NCBI GenBank assembly: GCA_025963725.1
Contig: JAOQAE010000006.1
Coordinates: 682,001 to 746,000, forward strand
DNA from: Bacteroidota bacterium
Lineage (GTDB): Bacteria; Bacteroidota; Bacteroidia; 2-12-FULL-35-15
Direction of reading: 5' to 3'
Length of the DNA: 64,000 bases
Part shown: positions 26,507 to 36,273 of the stretch, one piece after another
Numbering within the stretch: the stretch's first letter is position 1
How the letters are laid out: each line of letters opens with the position of its first letter
The notes under the pieces: model-generated
What the model was told of the DNA's origin: nothing
What the model saw: only the letters and a program-made list of their open reading frames with translations
Database searches by the model: none
Translations under genes and position numbers: made by a program

Positions 26507-27193
26507 TTAGTTCTTTCCCACAAATCTATAGCCGACACCAGATTCGGTTATAAGATGAATTGGCCTATTAGGATTGTTCTCTATTTTCTTTCTTAATTGT
26601 GCAATGTAAACACGTAAGTATTGCGATTCATTAATATGGCCCGCCCCCCAAACCTGCCTGAGTAAATATTGGTGAGTTAACACCTTTCCTTCATTTTTTG
26701 CAAATAGTGCAAGCAACGTATATTCCGTCCCGGTTAGCTTAATTATTTCATTGTTTTTTTTTACGGTTCTTGCTGTTAAATCCAATTGCAGGTCATCGCA
26801 ATCGATCAATGAATTATTTTCTTCCGAAGCGCTATGCCTTAGTGATGAACGGATCCTCGCTAAAAGCTCGCCCGTTCGGAATGGTTTAACCAGGTAATCA
26901 TTTGCTCCATTGTCTAAGGCCTTTACGATGTCTTCCTCACTACTTTGAACTGAAAGAATGATTATTGACTTTGAATACCACTGCCGGAGCTTTTTCAAAA
27001 CAGAATGTCCGCTTTCATCCGGCAATCCTAAATCTAATATTATTAAGTCAGGAGAATGATTGGCCGCCATAAGCAAACCTTCCTTACCTGTAGCGGCTTC
27101 CTTTACAAGAAAATCATTACTCTGCAGCGTTATTTCTAACAGTTTGCGGATTTGCACTTCATCATCTATAACCAGGATTTCACCGTTATTCAT
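26507..27193 (-). CDS. KdpE-like response regulator
   Basis: 228 residues. The receiver domain has the acidic pair IDDE (D10-D11), the phospho-acceptor D54 in IILDLGLP and K103 in YLVKPF. The C-terminal OmpR-type winged helix contains LTGTEYTLLALFAKNEGKVL and ESGVGYRF. The best overall match is KdpE. Its start overlaps the histidine-kinase stop by 8 bases, so the pair is translationally coupled. No kdpFABC genes are present, and the downstream gene is kup, which suggests that this pair controls Kup expression. Confidence 0.92.
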   Translation of the reverse strand: MNNGEILVIDDEVQIRKLLEITLQSNDFLVKEAATGKEGLLMAANHSPDLIILDLGLPDESGHSVLKKLRQWYSKSIIILSVQSSEEDIVKALDNGANDYLVKPFRTGELLARIRSSLRHSASEENNSLIDCDDLQLDLTARTVKKNNEIIKLTGTEYTLLALFAKNEGKVLTHQYLLRQVWGAGHINESQYLRVYIAQLRKKIENNPNRPIHLITESGVGYRFVGKN

Positions 27194-28280
27194 CTTTCTG
27201 ACTGTTTAAGTAAGAAGTTTCCGTTGGTATTTTTATCGTGAACCGTGAACCTCCGGTTGGCACATTTGAGAGAGTTATTGTCCCCTGGTGAGCTTCAATA
27301 AAGCCTTTCACTATTGAAAGCCCGAGACCTGTTCCCCCGGTTTTAGAATCTTTTAACCGGTAAAACTTTTCGAAGACTTTCTGTATTTCGTTTTCAGGGA
27401 ACCCTTTCCCGTTATCTTCGATGCTTAAACTGAACCGCTCGATTGAGCTGCTCTTATTTATTCCGGCATGAATAAATATCGTTGAGCCATTTGGAGTATA
27501 AGCCGCGGCATTGCTGATTAAATTATTAAGCACTTGCTGCATCAAACCAAAATCCAATTTGAACAACGGAAGATTATCAGAGAAGGTAGCTTTTACTTTA
27601 TGATTTTTTAGAACATCATCCAATTGATTAATTACCGAGTGCACCAACTCATGAACATCACACCAATCCTTTTTTGATTGTATAAAACCGGATTCCAAAC
27701 GCGACATATTTAAAAGATTTTCTACCTGCTTATTTAACCGAAGCGAGGCTTGTGAAATTTCGTATATCAATTCCCGCTTATTACTTTCAGAGATCTTGTT
27801 TTTGTCATTCAGCAGATTATCGGAAGCGCCAATAATAGTGGAGATCGGTGTGCGTAATTCATGAGATAACGAATTAAAAAGGATGTTGTATAATTTAACA
27901 GCATTCGCCTTTTCTTCTTCATCCCTTGCAACTTTGGCTATTTGCCTGATCTTATAGGTTAAAACTGCATTTACCGATGCGATCACGAAATACATCAGTA
28001 ACATAATCATATCTTCTGTTGATCCAATGTGTAAAGTAAAATGAGGAGGTATAAAGAAGAAGTCCCAGATCAATGCACTAAGTAAGGCTGAAAGAAGAAC
28101 CGGAAATATATCAAACAACATTGCGATTACAGAAACAGTAACGAACAAAACGAATGCTGTTACCTTATATCCTATAAATGCTGAAAGCAAATAACAAATA
28201 GCAGAAATGCCACAAACCAGACCTACTACAATTAGATATTGTTTTGTTTTGGAAATCCTGCTGGCAATAAATGGCTTCAA
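27186..28280 (-). CDS. KdpD-like histidine kinase lacking the N-terminal KdpD/USP part
   Basis: 364 residues. Four membrane spans at about 13-105 include the DFFFIPPHFTLHI hallmark of the KdpD membrane domain (DUF4118). Then follow HisKA with H140 in SLSHELRTPIS and an HATPase domain with NLISNAAAYTP, EDNGKGFPE and GGTGLGLSIV. Full KdpD has about 400 extra N-terminal residues (KdpD ATP-binding and Usp-like domains) that are absent here; the gene begins directly with the membrane part and shows no sign of a broken upstream frame. Such short forms occur in some Bacteroidota. It heads the operon with the response regulator and kup. Confidence 0.9.
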   Translation of the reverse strand: MKPFIASRISKTKQYLIVVGLVCGISAICYLLSAFIGYKVTAFVLFVTVSVIAMLFDIFPVLLSALLSALIWDFFFIPPHFTLHIGSTEDMIMLLMYFVIASVNAVLTYKIRQIAKVARDEEEKANAVKLYNILFNSLSHELRTPISTIIGASDNLLNDKNKISESNKRELIYEISQASLRLNKQVENLLNMSRLESGFIQSKKDWCDVHELVHSVINQLDDVLKNHKVKATFSDNLPLFKLDFGLMQQVLNNLISNAAAYTPNGSTIFIHAGINKSSSIERFSLSIEDNGKGFPENEIQKVFEKFYRLKDSKTGGTGLGLSIVKGFIEAHQGTITLSNVPTGGSRFTIKIPTETSYLNSQKDE

Positions 28281-28452
28281 GGTGCTTAAATAAGAACAAG
28301 GGCAAAAGTACAGGTACTGTTATAAATACCGTATAAAAAGAAGGCTAAAAAGTATAAAGATTTTATAAAGAGGGCAAAGCACAACATTCATGCAGAATTA
28401 AGAAGAGTGCCTCTTACACCCGGATTAAACTTTATCCCTACTTTTGTCCCCC

Positions 28453-30957
28453 ATGCAAACCGACCTCCCCATCCATGAAATCATCCCGGAGCTGAAAGCA
28501 ACCCTGCTGAACAGCCCCGTGATCATTTTACAGGCGCCTCCCGGGGCAGGGAAATCAACGGTGTTGCCGATCGAGCTGCTGCATGAAAAATGGCTCGACG
28601 GAAAAAAGATCCTGATGCTTGAGCCGCGCAGGCTCGCCGCACGCGCGGTGGCCAGCCGCATGGCCGACCTGCTCGATGAAGACATCGCTGAAACAGCAGG
28701 CTACAGGATCCGCTTCGAAAACCGCACCGGCAAACATACACGCATTGAAGTAGTGACGGAAGGGATCCTTACGCGGATGCTGCAAAGCGACAATGCGCTG
28801 GAGCAGGTCGGACTGGTGATCTTCGATGAGTTCCACGAGCGCAGCCTCAATGCCGACCTCGCCCTTGCCCTGTGTTTACAGGTACAGCAGGTATTGCGCA
28901 ACGACCTCCGGATCCTCATCATGTCGGCAACGCTCGATGGCGCCAAATTATCGGCGCTGCTGAACAATGCGCCAATCCTCACTTCGGAAGGAAGGCAATT
29001 TCCCGTAAGCATAAAATACCTTAACAGCGATGACAAGGTTCCGCTGCCTTTACGCATGGCCAAAGGAATTCAGACGGCGCTCCGCGAGCAGCGGGGCGAT
29101 ATCCTTGCTTTCTTTCCCGGTGCCGGCGAGATCCAGCGCACACAGCAATTGCTGGAAGATGAAAATTTACCGGTGAATATTTATCCGCTCTACGGCGACC
29201 TCTCTTCAAAGATGCAGCAGGAAGCCATCATGCCGCATCCGCAGGGACGCAGAAAAATTGTGCTCGCCACCTCCATCGCGGAAACATCGCTTACCATCGA
29301 AGGCATTACAACCATTGTAGACAGCGGCTTTTCGCGCGTGCCCGTGTTTGATGCGCGCAGCGGGCTCAGCAGGCTGGAGACCGTGAAGGTGACGAAGGAC
29401 GCAGCCGACCAGCGGGCGGGACGCGCAGGGCGGTTGGGCCCCGGCATCTGCTACCGCCTCTGGAGCGAAGGCTCACACCTCCACCTCAACCCCAACAGGA
29501 AGCCTGAGATCCTGGAAGCCGACCTTGCACCACTGATGTTGGAGCTCTATGAATGGGGCGTTCAGAACATCAACGACCTGCTGTGGATCAATCCGCCGCC
29601 TGCCGGAAACGTGGCGCAGGCAAAGGAATTGCTTGGAGAGCTCGGCGCAGTGGCCGATCAGAAGATCACAAAGCGCGGCAAGGAAATGCTGCAAATGCCG
29701 ACACATCCCCGCATTGCACACCTCCTTATTGAAGCGAAGCACTGGCAGGAAAAAGAAAAGAACACCAATTACTCCAGCCTCGCCTGCGATGTTGCCGCAC
29801 TGCTGGAAGAGCGCGACCCGCTGCAGAAAGACAGCGGCACCGACCTCACGCTGCGCATTGAAGCGCTGCGCAAATGGCGTGCAAAGGAATTTGTGAATGC
29901 CGACAGGCGCGCCCTCGAACGCATTGAACGCCTCGCGCAATCGTGGCGAAAGCTGATGAAGGCCGAAGCTGATAACACCGCTCCCGACAGCTACACCACC
30001 GGGAAGCTTATTGCAGCGGCATATCCCGAGCGGGTATCAAAACGCATCGATAAGAACGGGCTGCGTTACCGCCTTGCCAACGGAAGGATCGTGAAGATCC
30101 TCGAGCTGGATGCCCTGCACCGCGAAGAATTCCTGGCCATTGCACAGCTCGATGCCGGAACAAGCGAAGGCAAGATCTTTTCCGCCGCACCGCTCGATCC
30201 CTCCGACCTGGCCGATCTCGCTGTTGAAAAGCAGAACGTTACCTGGGACAAGGAGCGCGGAATGGTGGTAGCCGCGCTGGAAAAGTGTGTTGGCGGAATT
30301 GTGCTGGAATCAAAGGCGATCACGAAGATCAGCGAGCAGCTGCGCATCCCGGTGCTCTGCAAAGTGATCCGCGAAAAAGGGCTGAAGATGCTGAACTGGG
30401 ACGAAGCGCAGGAGTCGCTGCAGGCAAGGATCATGAGCCTCCGCAGCTGGCGCCCCGACGAGGGCTGGCCCGATGTAAGCGAAGAGCACCTCCTCGGAAC
30501 GCTGGAGGAATGGCTTGCTCCTTATCTCACGAACATCAGCAAGGAAAGCGAATTGCAGCGGCTGAACCTGAATGAAGTGCTGCGCTCCATCCTTCCCTGG
30601 GAGCTTTCGCAGAAGCTCGACAAACTTGCGCCCGCCGCGCTGGAAGTGCCTACCGGGTCGATGATAAAGCTGAACTACTATAAGGATGGCAGCAAAGTGG
30701 AAATGGCAGTCCGGCTGCAGGAAGTGTTCGGATTGTTTGAAACGCCCACCGTGAACGATGGCAGGAACAAAGTGCTGATGCAGCTGCTTTCGCCCGGCTA
30801 CAGGCCCGTGCAGGTAACGCAGGACCTCAACAGCTTCTGGAACAAAACCTATTTCGAGGTGCGCAAGGACCTGCTCTCCCGCTACCCGAAGCATCACTGG
30901 CCTTTGGATCCCTTAACTGCGGAAGCAATGCGGGGGCCGAAGAAAAGGAAGCATTAA
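28453..30957 (+). CDS. hrpB: ATP-dependent DEAH-type helicase HrpB
   Basis: 834 residues from the ATG at 28453; a TTG nine bases earlier is also open but less likely. Motif I APPGAGKST lies at about residues 28-36, motif II is DEFHERSL and motif III SATLDG; motif VI is QRAGRAGRLGPG. After the helicase core come the HrpB-type accessory region and the family-specific C-terminal block (SMIKLNYYKDG, LLSPGYRPVQVTQDL, YPKHHWPLDP). HrpB acts on RNA or RNA-protein complexes; its precise role is poorly defined. It is a single gene divergent from the Kdp-like operon. GC content returns to the core level here. Confidence 0.95.
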   Translation: MQTDLPIHEIIPELKATLLNSPVIILQAPPGAGKSTVLPIELLHEKWLDGKKILMLEPRRLAARAVASRMADLLDEDIAETAGYRIRFENRTGKHTRIEVVTEGILTRMLQSDNALEQVGLVIFDEFHERSLNADLALALCLQVQQVLRNDLRILIMSATLDGAKLSALLNNAPILTSEGRQFPVSIKYLNSDDKVPLPLRMAKGIQTALREQRGDILAFFPGAGEIQRTQQLLEDENLPVNIYPLYGDLSSKMQQEAIMPHPQGRRKIVLATSIAETSLTIEGITTIVDSGFSRVPVFDARSGLSRLETVKVTKDAADQRAGRAGRLGPGICYRLWSEGSHLHLNPNRKPEILEADLAPLMLELYEWGVQNINDLLWINPPPAGNVAQAKELLGELGAVADQKITKRGKEMLQMPTHPRIAHLLIEAKHWQEKEKNTNYSSLACDVAALLEERDPLQKDSGTDLTLRIEALRKWRAKEFVNADRRALERIERLAQSWRKLMKAEADNTAPDSYTTGKLIAAAYPERVSKRIDKNGLRYRLANGRIVKILELDALHREEFLAIAQLDAGTSEGKIFSAAPLDPSDLADLAVEKQNVTWDKERGMVVAALEKCVGGIVLESKAITKISEQLRIPVLCKVIREKGLKMLNWDEAQESLQARIMSLRSWRPDEGWPDVSEEHLLGTLEEWLAPYLTNISKESELQRLNLNEVLRSILPWELSQKLDKLAPAALEVPTGSMIKLNYYKDGSKVEMAVRLQEVFGLFETPTVNDGRNKVLMQLLSPGYRPVQVTQDLNSFWNKTYFEVRKDLLSRYPKHHWPLDPLTAEAMRGPKKRKH

Positions 30958-31050
30958 CCACCTATCCCATATAACAACCACTCATCTACCGGAACTTTTT
31001 TTATCCGGAATTAATCCTATTTTTATCAAAATTTTAAAAACCATTTACTG

Positions 31051-32412
31051 ATGAATTTCAAACATATTTTATTCTCTGCCGCAGTCATGGGCAGCAGCAT
31101 CCTTTGCGCGCAGACTGCAAAACCTGTGGTGGCCAAAGCCGCTGCAACCGCCGCAAAAGCAAACGGGATCAAATTTTCGCAGTACGACCTGCCGAACGGC
31201 CTGCATGTGATCCTGCATGAAGACCATTCCACGCCGATCGTTGCAGTTACTGTGCTGTACCATGTAGGCTCCAAGAACGAAGACCCGACACGCACGGGAT
31301 TTGCGCACTTCTTCGAGCACCTGATGTTCGAAGGCTCCGACAACATTAAGCGCGGGGAATACATGAAGCTGATCCAGGATGCCGGCGGACAGCTCAATGC
31401 AAACACATCCTTCGACCGCACGTTCTATTACGAAGTGATCCCGAGCAACCAGCTGGAGCTGGGATTGTGGATGGAATCGGAGCGCATGATGCATTCGAAG
31501 ATCGACTCGGTTGGCGTTGAAACACAGCGCAAGGTGGTGAAGGAAGAATTGAAGCAGCGTAACGAGAACACGCCGTACGGCTCTATCCTCAACGAAGCGT
31601 TCGGACATGCCTACACGGTGCACCCGTACCGCTGGACACCCGGCGGATCTCCCGAGTACATCAACAAGGCAGCGATCCAGGAATTCATCGATTTTTACAA
31701 AACCTTCTATGTGCCGAACAATGCAACGCTTTCTATCGCAGGCGACATCAATCCTGCACAGGTAAAGGCGCTCATCGACAAATATTTTGCGCCGATCCCG
31801 AAAGGCACAAAGGCGATCCCACGCCCTACCGCTGTAGAGCCGGTGAAAACAGCCGAAGTGCGCGATACCGTGCTCGACAACATCCAGCTCCCGGGCGTGA
31901 TCATGGGCTACCATACGCCTGCACAGGGCACTCCTGAATATTATGCAGTGAACATGCTGGCTACCTTGTTATCGCAGGGAAAAAGCTCACGCATGCAGAA
32001 ATCGATCGTCGACAAGCAGCAGAAAGCGGTGTTTGCCGGCGCATTCCCCTTGCCATCGGAAGATCCGGGCCTCACGCTCATTTTCGGGATCAGCAACATG
32101 GGCGTGGCACCAACCGACCTGGAAGCATCCATGAATGCTGAGTTTGAAAAGGTGAAGAAAGACCTGATCAGCGAAGAAGAATTCCAGAAGCTGCGCAACC
32201 AGGTGGAAAATGATTTTGTAAGCGGCAATTCCAAAATGGTGGGCATCGCGGAAAACCTGGCGAACTACTACGTGTACTTTAAGGATGCGAACCTGATCAA
32301 TACCGAGATCGACCGCTACATGAAAGTGACCCGCGAGGACATCCAGAAAGCAGCGCAGAAATACCTTACCAAGGAAAACCGCGTAGTGCTTTACTACCTG
32401 CCGAAGGAATAA
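31051..32412 (+). CDS. M16 zinc metallopeptidase, active subunit
   Basis: 453 residues with a signal peptide (MNFKHILFSAAVMGSSILCAQ). The inverted zinc motif HxxEH is present as HFFEH at residues 86-90, followed further on by the third-ligand region (KEELKQRNENTPYGS). The second, non-catalytic half carries the usual M16 C-terminal fold. The family degrades peptides as a clamshell of an active and an inactive half or subunit. The next gene, 49 bases downstream, encodes the inactive partner, so the two probably form a periplasmic heterodimer. Confidence 0.93.
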   Translation: MNFKHILFSAAVMGSSILCAQTAKPVVAKAAATAAKANGIKFSQYDLPNGLHVILHEDHSTPIVAVTVLYHVGSKNEDPTRTGFAHFFEHLMFEGSDNIKRGEYMKLIQDAGGQLNANTSFDRTFYYEVIPSNQLELGLWMESERMMHSKIDSVGVETQRKVVKEELKQRNENTPYGSILNEAFGHAYTVHPYRWTPGGSPEYINKAAIQEFIDFYKTFYVPNNATLSIAGDINPAQVKALIDKYFAPIPKGTKAIPRPTAVEPVKTAEVRDTVLDNIQLPGVIMGYHTPAQGTPEYYAVNMLATLLSQGKSSRMQKSIVDKQQKAVFAGAFPLPSEDPGLTLIFGISNMGVAPTDLEASMNAEFEKVKKDLISEEEFQKLRNQVENDFVSGNSKMVGIAENLANYYVYFKDANLINTEIDRYMKVTREDIQKAAQKYLTKENRVVLYYLPKE

Positions 32413-32461
32413 CAAAACGAACCGAAAACGAAATCAGGACATTAATTCAAGATATAAAGAA

Positions 32462-34564
32462 ATGAAAAAATTATTGGCATCCATCACCGCAGTTGTATTC
32501 GCTACCGCAGTATTTGCGCAGCAGAAACCTGCCCCCTCACAAAAGCTCGACAGAAGCAAAAAGCCTGCAGCGGGGCCTGCACCGACCATTAAATTAGGCA
32601 ACATCCAAACCTTCCAGCTGGCAAACGGATTGAAAGTGTTCGTGGTGGAAAACCACAAAGCGCCGACCGTAGCTTATTCGGTAGTTCTGAACGTGCACCC
32701 GCAGCTCGAGGAAGATGCTGCCGGCCTTGGCAGGATCACCAGCGAGCTGCTCACCAGCGGAACAAAAACCCGCTCGAAGGATCAGCTCGATAACGACATC
32801 GATTTTATCGGGGCAACACTGAGCGCCACGCCTACCAGCCTTTACGCAGCATCATTAAAAAAGCAGAACCTGAAATTGCTGGAGCTGATGAGCGATGTGA
32901 TCCTGAACGCGGATTTCAAGCAGGAAGAGCTCGACAAGATCAAAACGCAGACCTTATCGGGGCTGGCACAGGAAAAGGATGATCCGGATGCGATCTCCAA
33001 CAATGTAAAGTCGGTGCTGAACTTTGGTAAAAAGCATCCTTACGGCGAAAATCCTTCGGAGGAAAGCGTTGCAAAGATCACGCTCGACAAATGCAACAAC
33101 TATTACAATACCTATTTCCACCCGAATGTGGCGTACCTCGCCATAGTGGGAGATGTTACCCTTGCGGAGATCAAGCCGCTGATCGAAAAATATTTCGGCA
33201 GCTGGAAATCGGCGGAAGTGCCGAACCCTTCTTATACAATGCCTTCAGCGCCGTCGAAAACACGCGTTGCGGTAGTGAACAAGGCCGGTGCGGTGCAGTC
33301 GGTGATCAACGTTACCTACCCGGTGGACCTGAAGCCAAACAGCGATGATGTGATCAAGGCACGCGTGATGAATACCATCCTCGGCGCAGGGTTCTCCTCC
33401 CGCTTATTCATGAACCTCCGCGAAAAGCATGGTTATACCTACGGCTCTTATTCTTCACTGAACAATGATGAGCTGGTTGGCGAATTCAGCGCGTATGCAA
33501 AGGTGAGAAATGCCGTTACCGACAGCTCTGTGGCAGAGATCATGTCGGAGCTCAACCGCCTCCGCACCGAAAAAGTGCCGAAAGAGGAGCTGGAAGGCAT
33601 CAAGAATTACCTCAACGGGAATTTCGCGATCTCCCTCGAAGACCCTGAAACAGTGGCGCGCTTTGCCATCAACAGCGAGCGCTACCATTTGCCGAAAGAT
33701 TATTACGAGAACTACCTGAAGAACCTTGCCGCCGTTACCGCGGATGATGTGTACGCCATGGCGCAGAAATACATCCGCCCCGAGAACGCAACCATCCTTG
33801 TGGTTGGCGATGCCGAGGCGATCTCCAAGAATCTTGAGCGCTTCAGCCCTACAAAAACGATCGAGCTGTACGATTTCAAAGGCAACCCTGCCACCAAATC
33901 GGCAACAAAGGCTGTTCCTGCAGGCGTTAGCCCTAAAACAGTGATCGATGCGTATGTGAAAGCGATCGGCGGCGAAAAAGCGCTGGCCGCAGTAACCGAC
34001 AGGAGAATAAAGATGTCGACCCAGATCCAGGGACGCGACCTGTCTGTGGAGAGCGCCCAGAAAGCACCGAACAAATATACCATGAGCTTTAAGATGGGAG
34101 ATAACGTGCTTCAGAAGCAGACATTTGACGGCACCCGCGCAAACGAAGTAAGCATGCAGGGAAAAAGAGAGCTCACCGGCGGCGAGCTTGAAGACCTGAA
34201 GGCTGAAGCCACCCTGAACCAGGAAATGAACTATGAGAAAATGGGCTACAAGCTGAATGTTAAGGGCATTGAGTCTGTAAACGGCAGCGATGCATACATT
34301 CTTGAAGTGGTAAGCCCTGCCGGCAAAAAATCAACGGAATGGTACGATGTGGCAACCGGCTATAAAGTGAAGTCTGCTTCCACGCAAACCATGCAGGGAC
34401 AAACCATTAACCAGGTTACCGAATACAGCGATTACAAAGACATGAACGGCATAAAATATCCGGGCAGCATTTCTATCACCGGAACGCCATTGCCTTTGAA
34501 GCTGAAGCTGGTTTCGGTGGACGTGAACAAGGGAATAAAGGACAGTGAATTTGAAGTTAAATAG
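32462..34564 (+). CDS. M16 peptidase, inactive subunit with C-terminal LolA-like extension
   Basis: 700 residues with a signal peptide (MKKLLASITAVVFATAVFAQ). Two M16 domains occupy about residues 40-470. The site where HxxEH should be reads GLGRITSELLTSG, so the zinc site is lost. The substrate-binding loop RLFMNLREKHGYTYGSYS, typical of inactive partners, is kept. An extra 215 residues (about 485-700: IDAYVKAIGGEKALAAV, then STEWYDVATGYKVKS) look like a LolA/LppX-type beta half-barrel, unusual for M16 proteins. It follows the active subunit closely and is closed by a perfect terminator. Confidence 0.9.
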   Translation: MKKLLASITAVVFATAVFAQQKPAPSQKLDRSKKPAAGPAPTIKLGNIQTFQLANGLKVFVVENHKAPTVAYSVVLNVHPQLEEDAAGLGRITSELLTSGTKTRSKDQLDNDIDFIGATLSATPTSLYAASLKKQNLKLLELMSDVILNADFKQEELDKIKTQTLSGLAQEKDDPDAISNNVKSVLNFGKKHPYGENPSEESVAKITLDKCNNYYNTYFHPNVAYLAIVGDVTLAEIKPLIEKYFGSWKSAEVPNPSYTMPSAPSKTRVAVVNKAGAVQSVINVTYPVDLKPNSDDVIKARVMNTILGAGFSSRLFMNLREKHGYTYGSYSSLNNDELVGEFSAYAKVRNAVTDSSVAEIMSELNRLRTEKVPKEELEGIKNYLNGNFAISLEDPETVARFAINSERYHLPKDYYENYLKNLAAVTADDVYAMAQKYIRPENATILVVGDAEAISKNLERFSPTKTIELYDFKGNPATKSATKAVPAGVSPKTVIDAYVKAIGGEKALAAVTDRRIKMSTQIQGRDLSVESAQKAPNKYTMSFKMGDNVLQKQTFDGTRANEVSMQGKRELTGGELEDLKAEATLNQEMNYEKMGYKLNVKGIESVNGSDAYILEVVSPAGKKSTEWYDVATGYKVKSASTQTMQGQTINQVTEYSDYKDMNGIKYPGSISITGTPLPLKLKLVSVDVNKGIKDSEFEVK

Positions 34565-34583
34565 ATCACAACCTGCTTAAAAT

Positions 34584-34619
34584 TGCAAAAAGCGTTATAG
34601 AAGTATAACGCTTTTTGCA
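34584..34619 (+). terminator. Terminator after the M16 pair
   Basis: A perfect 15-bp stem (GCAAAAAGCGTTATA / TATAACGCTTTTTGC) with a GAAG loop and an adjacent A-T pair. The T-run lies inside the 3' arm. Confidence 0.8.
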
Positions 34620-34634
34620 TTAATCGTATCCTCT

Positions 34635-36134
34635 ATGAAAAAGAATCTCCTGATCATACTTCTTCTTTCGGCGTTTACGTTCTCGAAAGCGCAAACAATC
34701 AATGAAGACCTTGTTTACCCGGCTGTAATACAGGTTAAAAACGGAATCATCCTTGCGGGAATAAAGGAAGGCAGTGTGCCTTCGCTGGAGCTTACGCTGT
34801 ACGACAAAGCCCTTACCGTTATAAAAAAATCGTCTAAGGCTCTTGGTGCCGGATGCACTGCATTTGCAATTACACAATGCGGGGAAGAAGAATATACTGC
34901 AACTGCGGTTCTTGAAACGGGCCGCGTTACATTTATTTTCAATGATAACCTTGAAGAGAAATATTTTAAGGTGTTGCCCCCAATTTCCTTCTCTGAGGTA
35001 ATGCAGGCACAAAAAGCATGGAAAAAGCAGGATAAGGAAAATTATTTTAAAGTTCCGGGCCTTTTACAGGGATACCTTAACATTCCAAAAGAATACATTT
35101 CGAACGACTGGCTTGAGATCGCCTACAAAGGGAAAGCCTCAAAAGATGAAACAACCGGCATAGCCGTTCAAACGCTTGTTAAATATACCGGGGAGCCTGC
35201 AGTAAGGCGCTTCTCCCCGAAGAACGAGACACGCGACACCTATAAGGCTGTATGGGAAACATTCCTCGACCTTAAAAAGATCAGCCAGGCCTCCTTCATC
35301 CATATTGATGAGCAGGTTGCAATTGCCCGGATCCTGGATGTTACGGAAAGTGACGCGGGACAGGAATATGTGTATTGCTTTGATTCCAAAACAGGTACGA
35401 TCCTGTATAAAACAGCTATAAAAACGAATGATCCGGCTGAGCTGTTCCACTTCTCTTCGGGCTTTTATGATGCTTCAGCAAAAAGGCTGATCCTCAGCGG
35501 CAACCTGAGCAACCCTTCTGATAAGAAGGAAAGAATGCAGGCAATGGCTATAATGGCTTACGATAAAACAAACCTTCTCAGCTTTCAGAAGATAAACTTC
35601 CCCGATTACAGCAGCCTTAAAGAGCCCTCTGCATACAACTTTAAGGATGCCTTCGCGAAAACGCTCCGCATTGGCAAACTTGCCGATGGCAGCTACTATA
35701 TTGATTGTGAGAATCAATCAAAAAGGGCCCCGCTCGAAATAGTACAGGTGGGCGCCGCTCAGGTGGGACTGCCATTCTATGCACCCATCGGATATTCAAG
35801 GCACTTGCTGGATGCAAACTTTAAATTCATTTCTTCCGCATTCATAAGCCTGGAAGATTTTTACGATGCGCCCCGGCGGCATTTTTACAATGCATCTGCC
35901 GATGGAGAAAAGATCCTGCTCAGCAACACACACAATAAAAAGCGCAGCACCGAGATCGTATCATTCGCCGGCGGGCGGGAATCATTCAAGGAGCTGTACT
36001 CTTTCAGCTTTGACCCGGAGGCAGCCAAGCTGCTGGACTATTGCCACCAGTTCTTAATGGACAGCAACACCGTAATTGTTTTTTATACCCCGCAGAATGC
36101 CCGGGGATGTAAGCTGGAAGTAATAAAGCTTTGA
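34635..36134 (+). CDS. Hypothetical exported protein
   Basis: 499 residues with a signal peptide (MKKNLLIILLLSAFTFSKAQ). The mature part shows a repeating strand pattern suggestive of a beta-propeller (AVIQVKNGIILAGIKEG, VYCFDSKTGTILYKTAIK, KTLRIGKLADGSYYIDCENQ), but no named repeat is recognised. No T9SS sorting domain is visible at the C-terminus, so it is probably periplasmic or outer-membrane associated. It stands alone between two terminators. Confidence 0.72.
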   Translation: MKKNLLIILLLSAFTFSKAQTINEDLVYPAVIQVKNGIILAGIKEGSVPSLELTLYDKALTVIKKSSKALGAGCTAFAITQCGEEEYTATAVLETGRVTFIFNDNLEEKYFKVLPPISFSEVMQAQKAWKKQDKENYFKVPGLLQGYLNIPKEYISNDWLEIAYKGKASKDETTGIAVQTLVKYTGEPAVRRFSPKNETRDTYKAVWETFLDLKKISQASFIHIDEQVAIARILDVTESDAGQEYVYCFDSKTGTILYKTAIKTNDPAELFHFSSGFYDASAKRLILSGNLSNPSDKKERMQAMAIMAYDKTNLLSFQKINFPDYSSLKEPSAYNFKDAFAKTLRIGKLADGSYYIDCENQSKRAPLEIVQVGAAQVGLPFYAPIGYSRHLLDANFKFISSAFISLEDFYDAPRRHFYNASADGEKILLSNTHNKKRSTEIVSFAGGRESFKELYSFSFDPEAAKLLDYCHQFLMDSNTVIVFYTPQNARGCKLEVIKL

Positions 36135-36148
36135 CCTGATCCTTCTCA

Positions 36149-36182
36149 AAAGCCGTCCGATTAAATTTGGGCGGTTTTTTTA
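36149..36182 (+). terminator. Terminator after the hypothetical exported gene
   Basis: Stem AAAGCCGTCC / GGGCGGTTTT with G-T pairs and a 10-base AT-rich loop, followed by a run of T. Confidence 0.7.
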
Positions 36183-36273
36183 TTTCGGCTATCTTTAACC
36201 AGGCAACCATTCCCAACCTTTTACGTCATAATTGCGTAGAAGAGGGTGTTTTTAGCTTTTAAAAGCGCTATTT

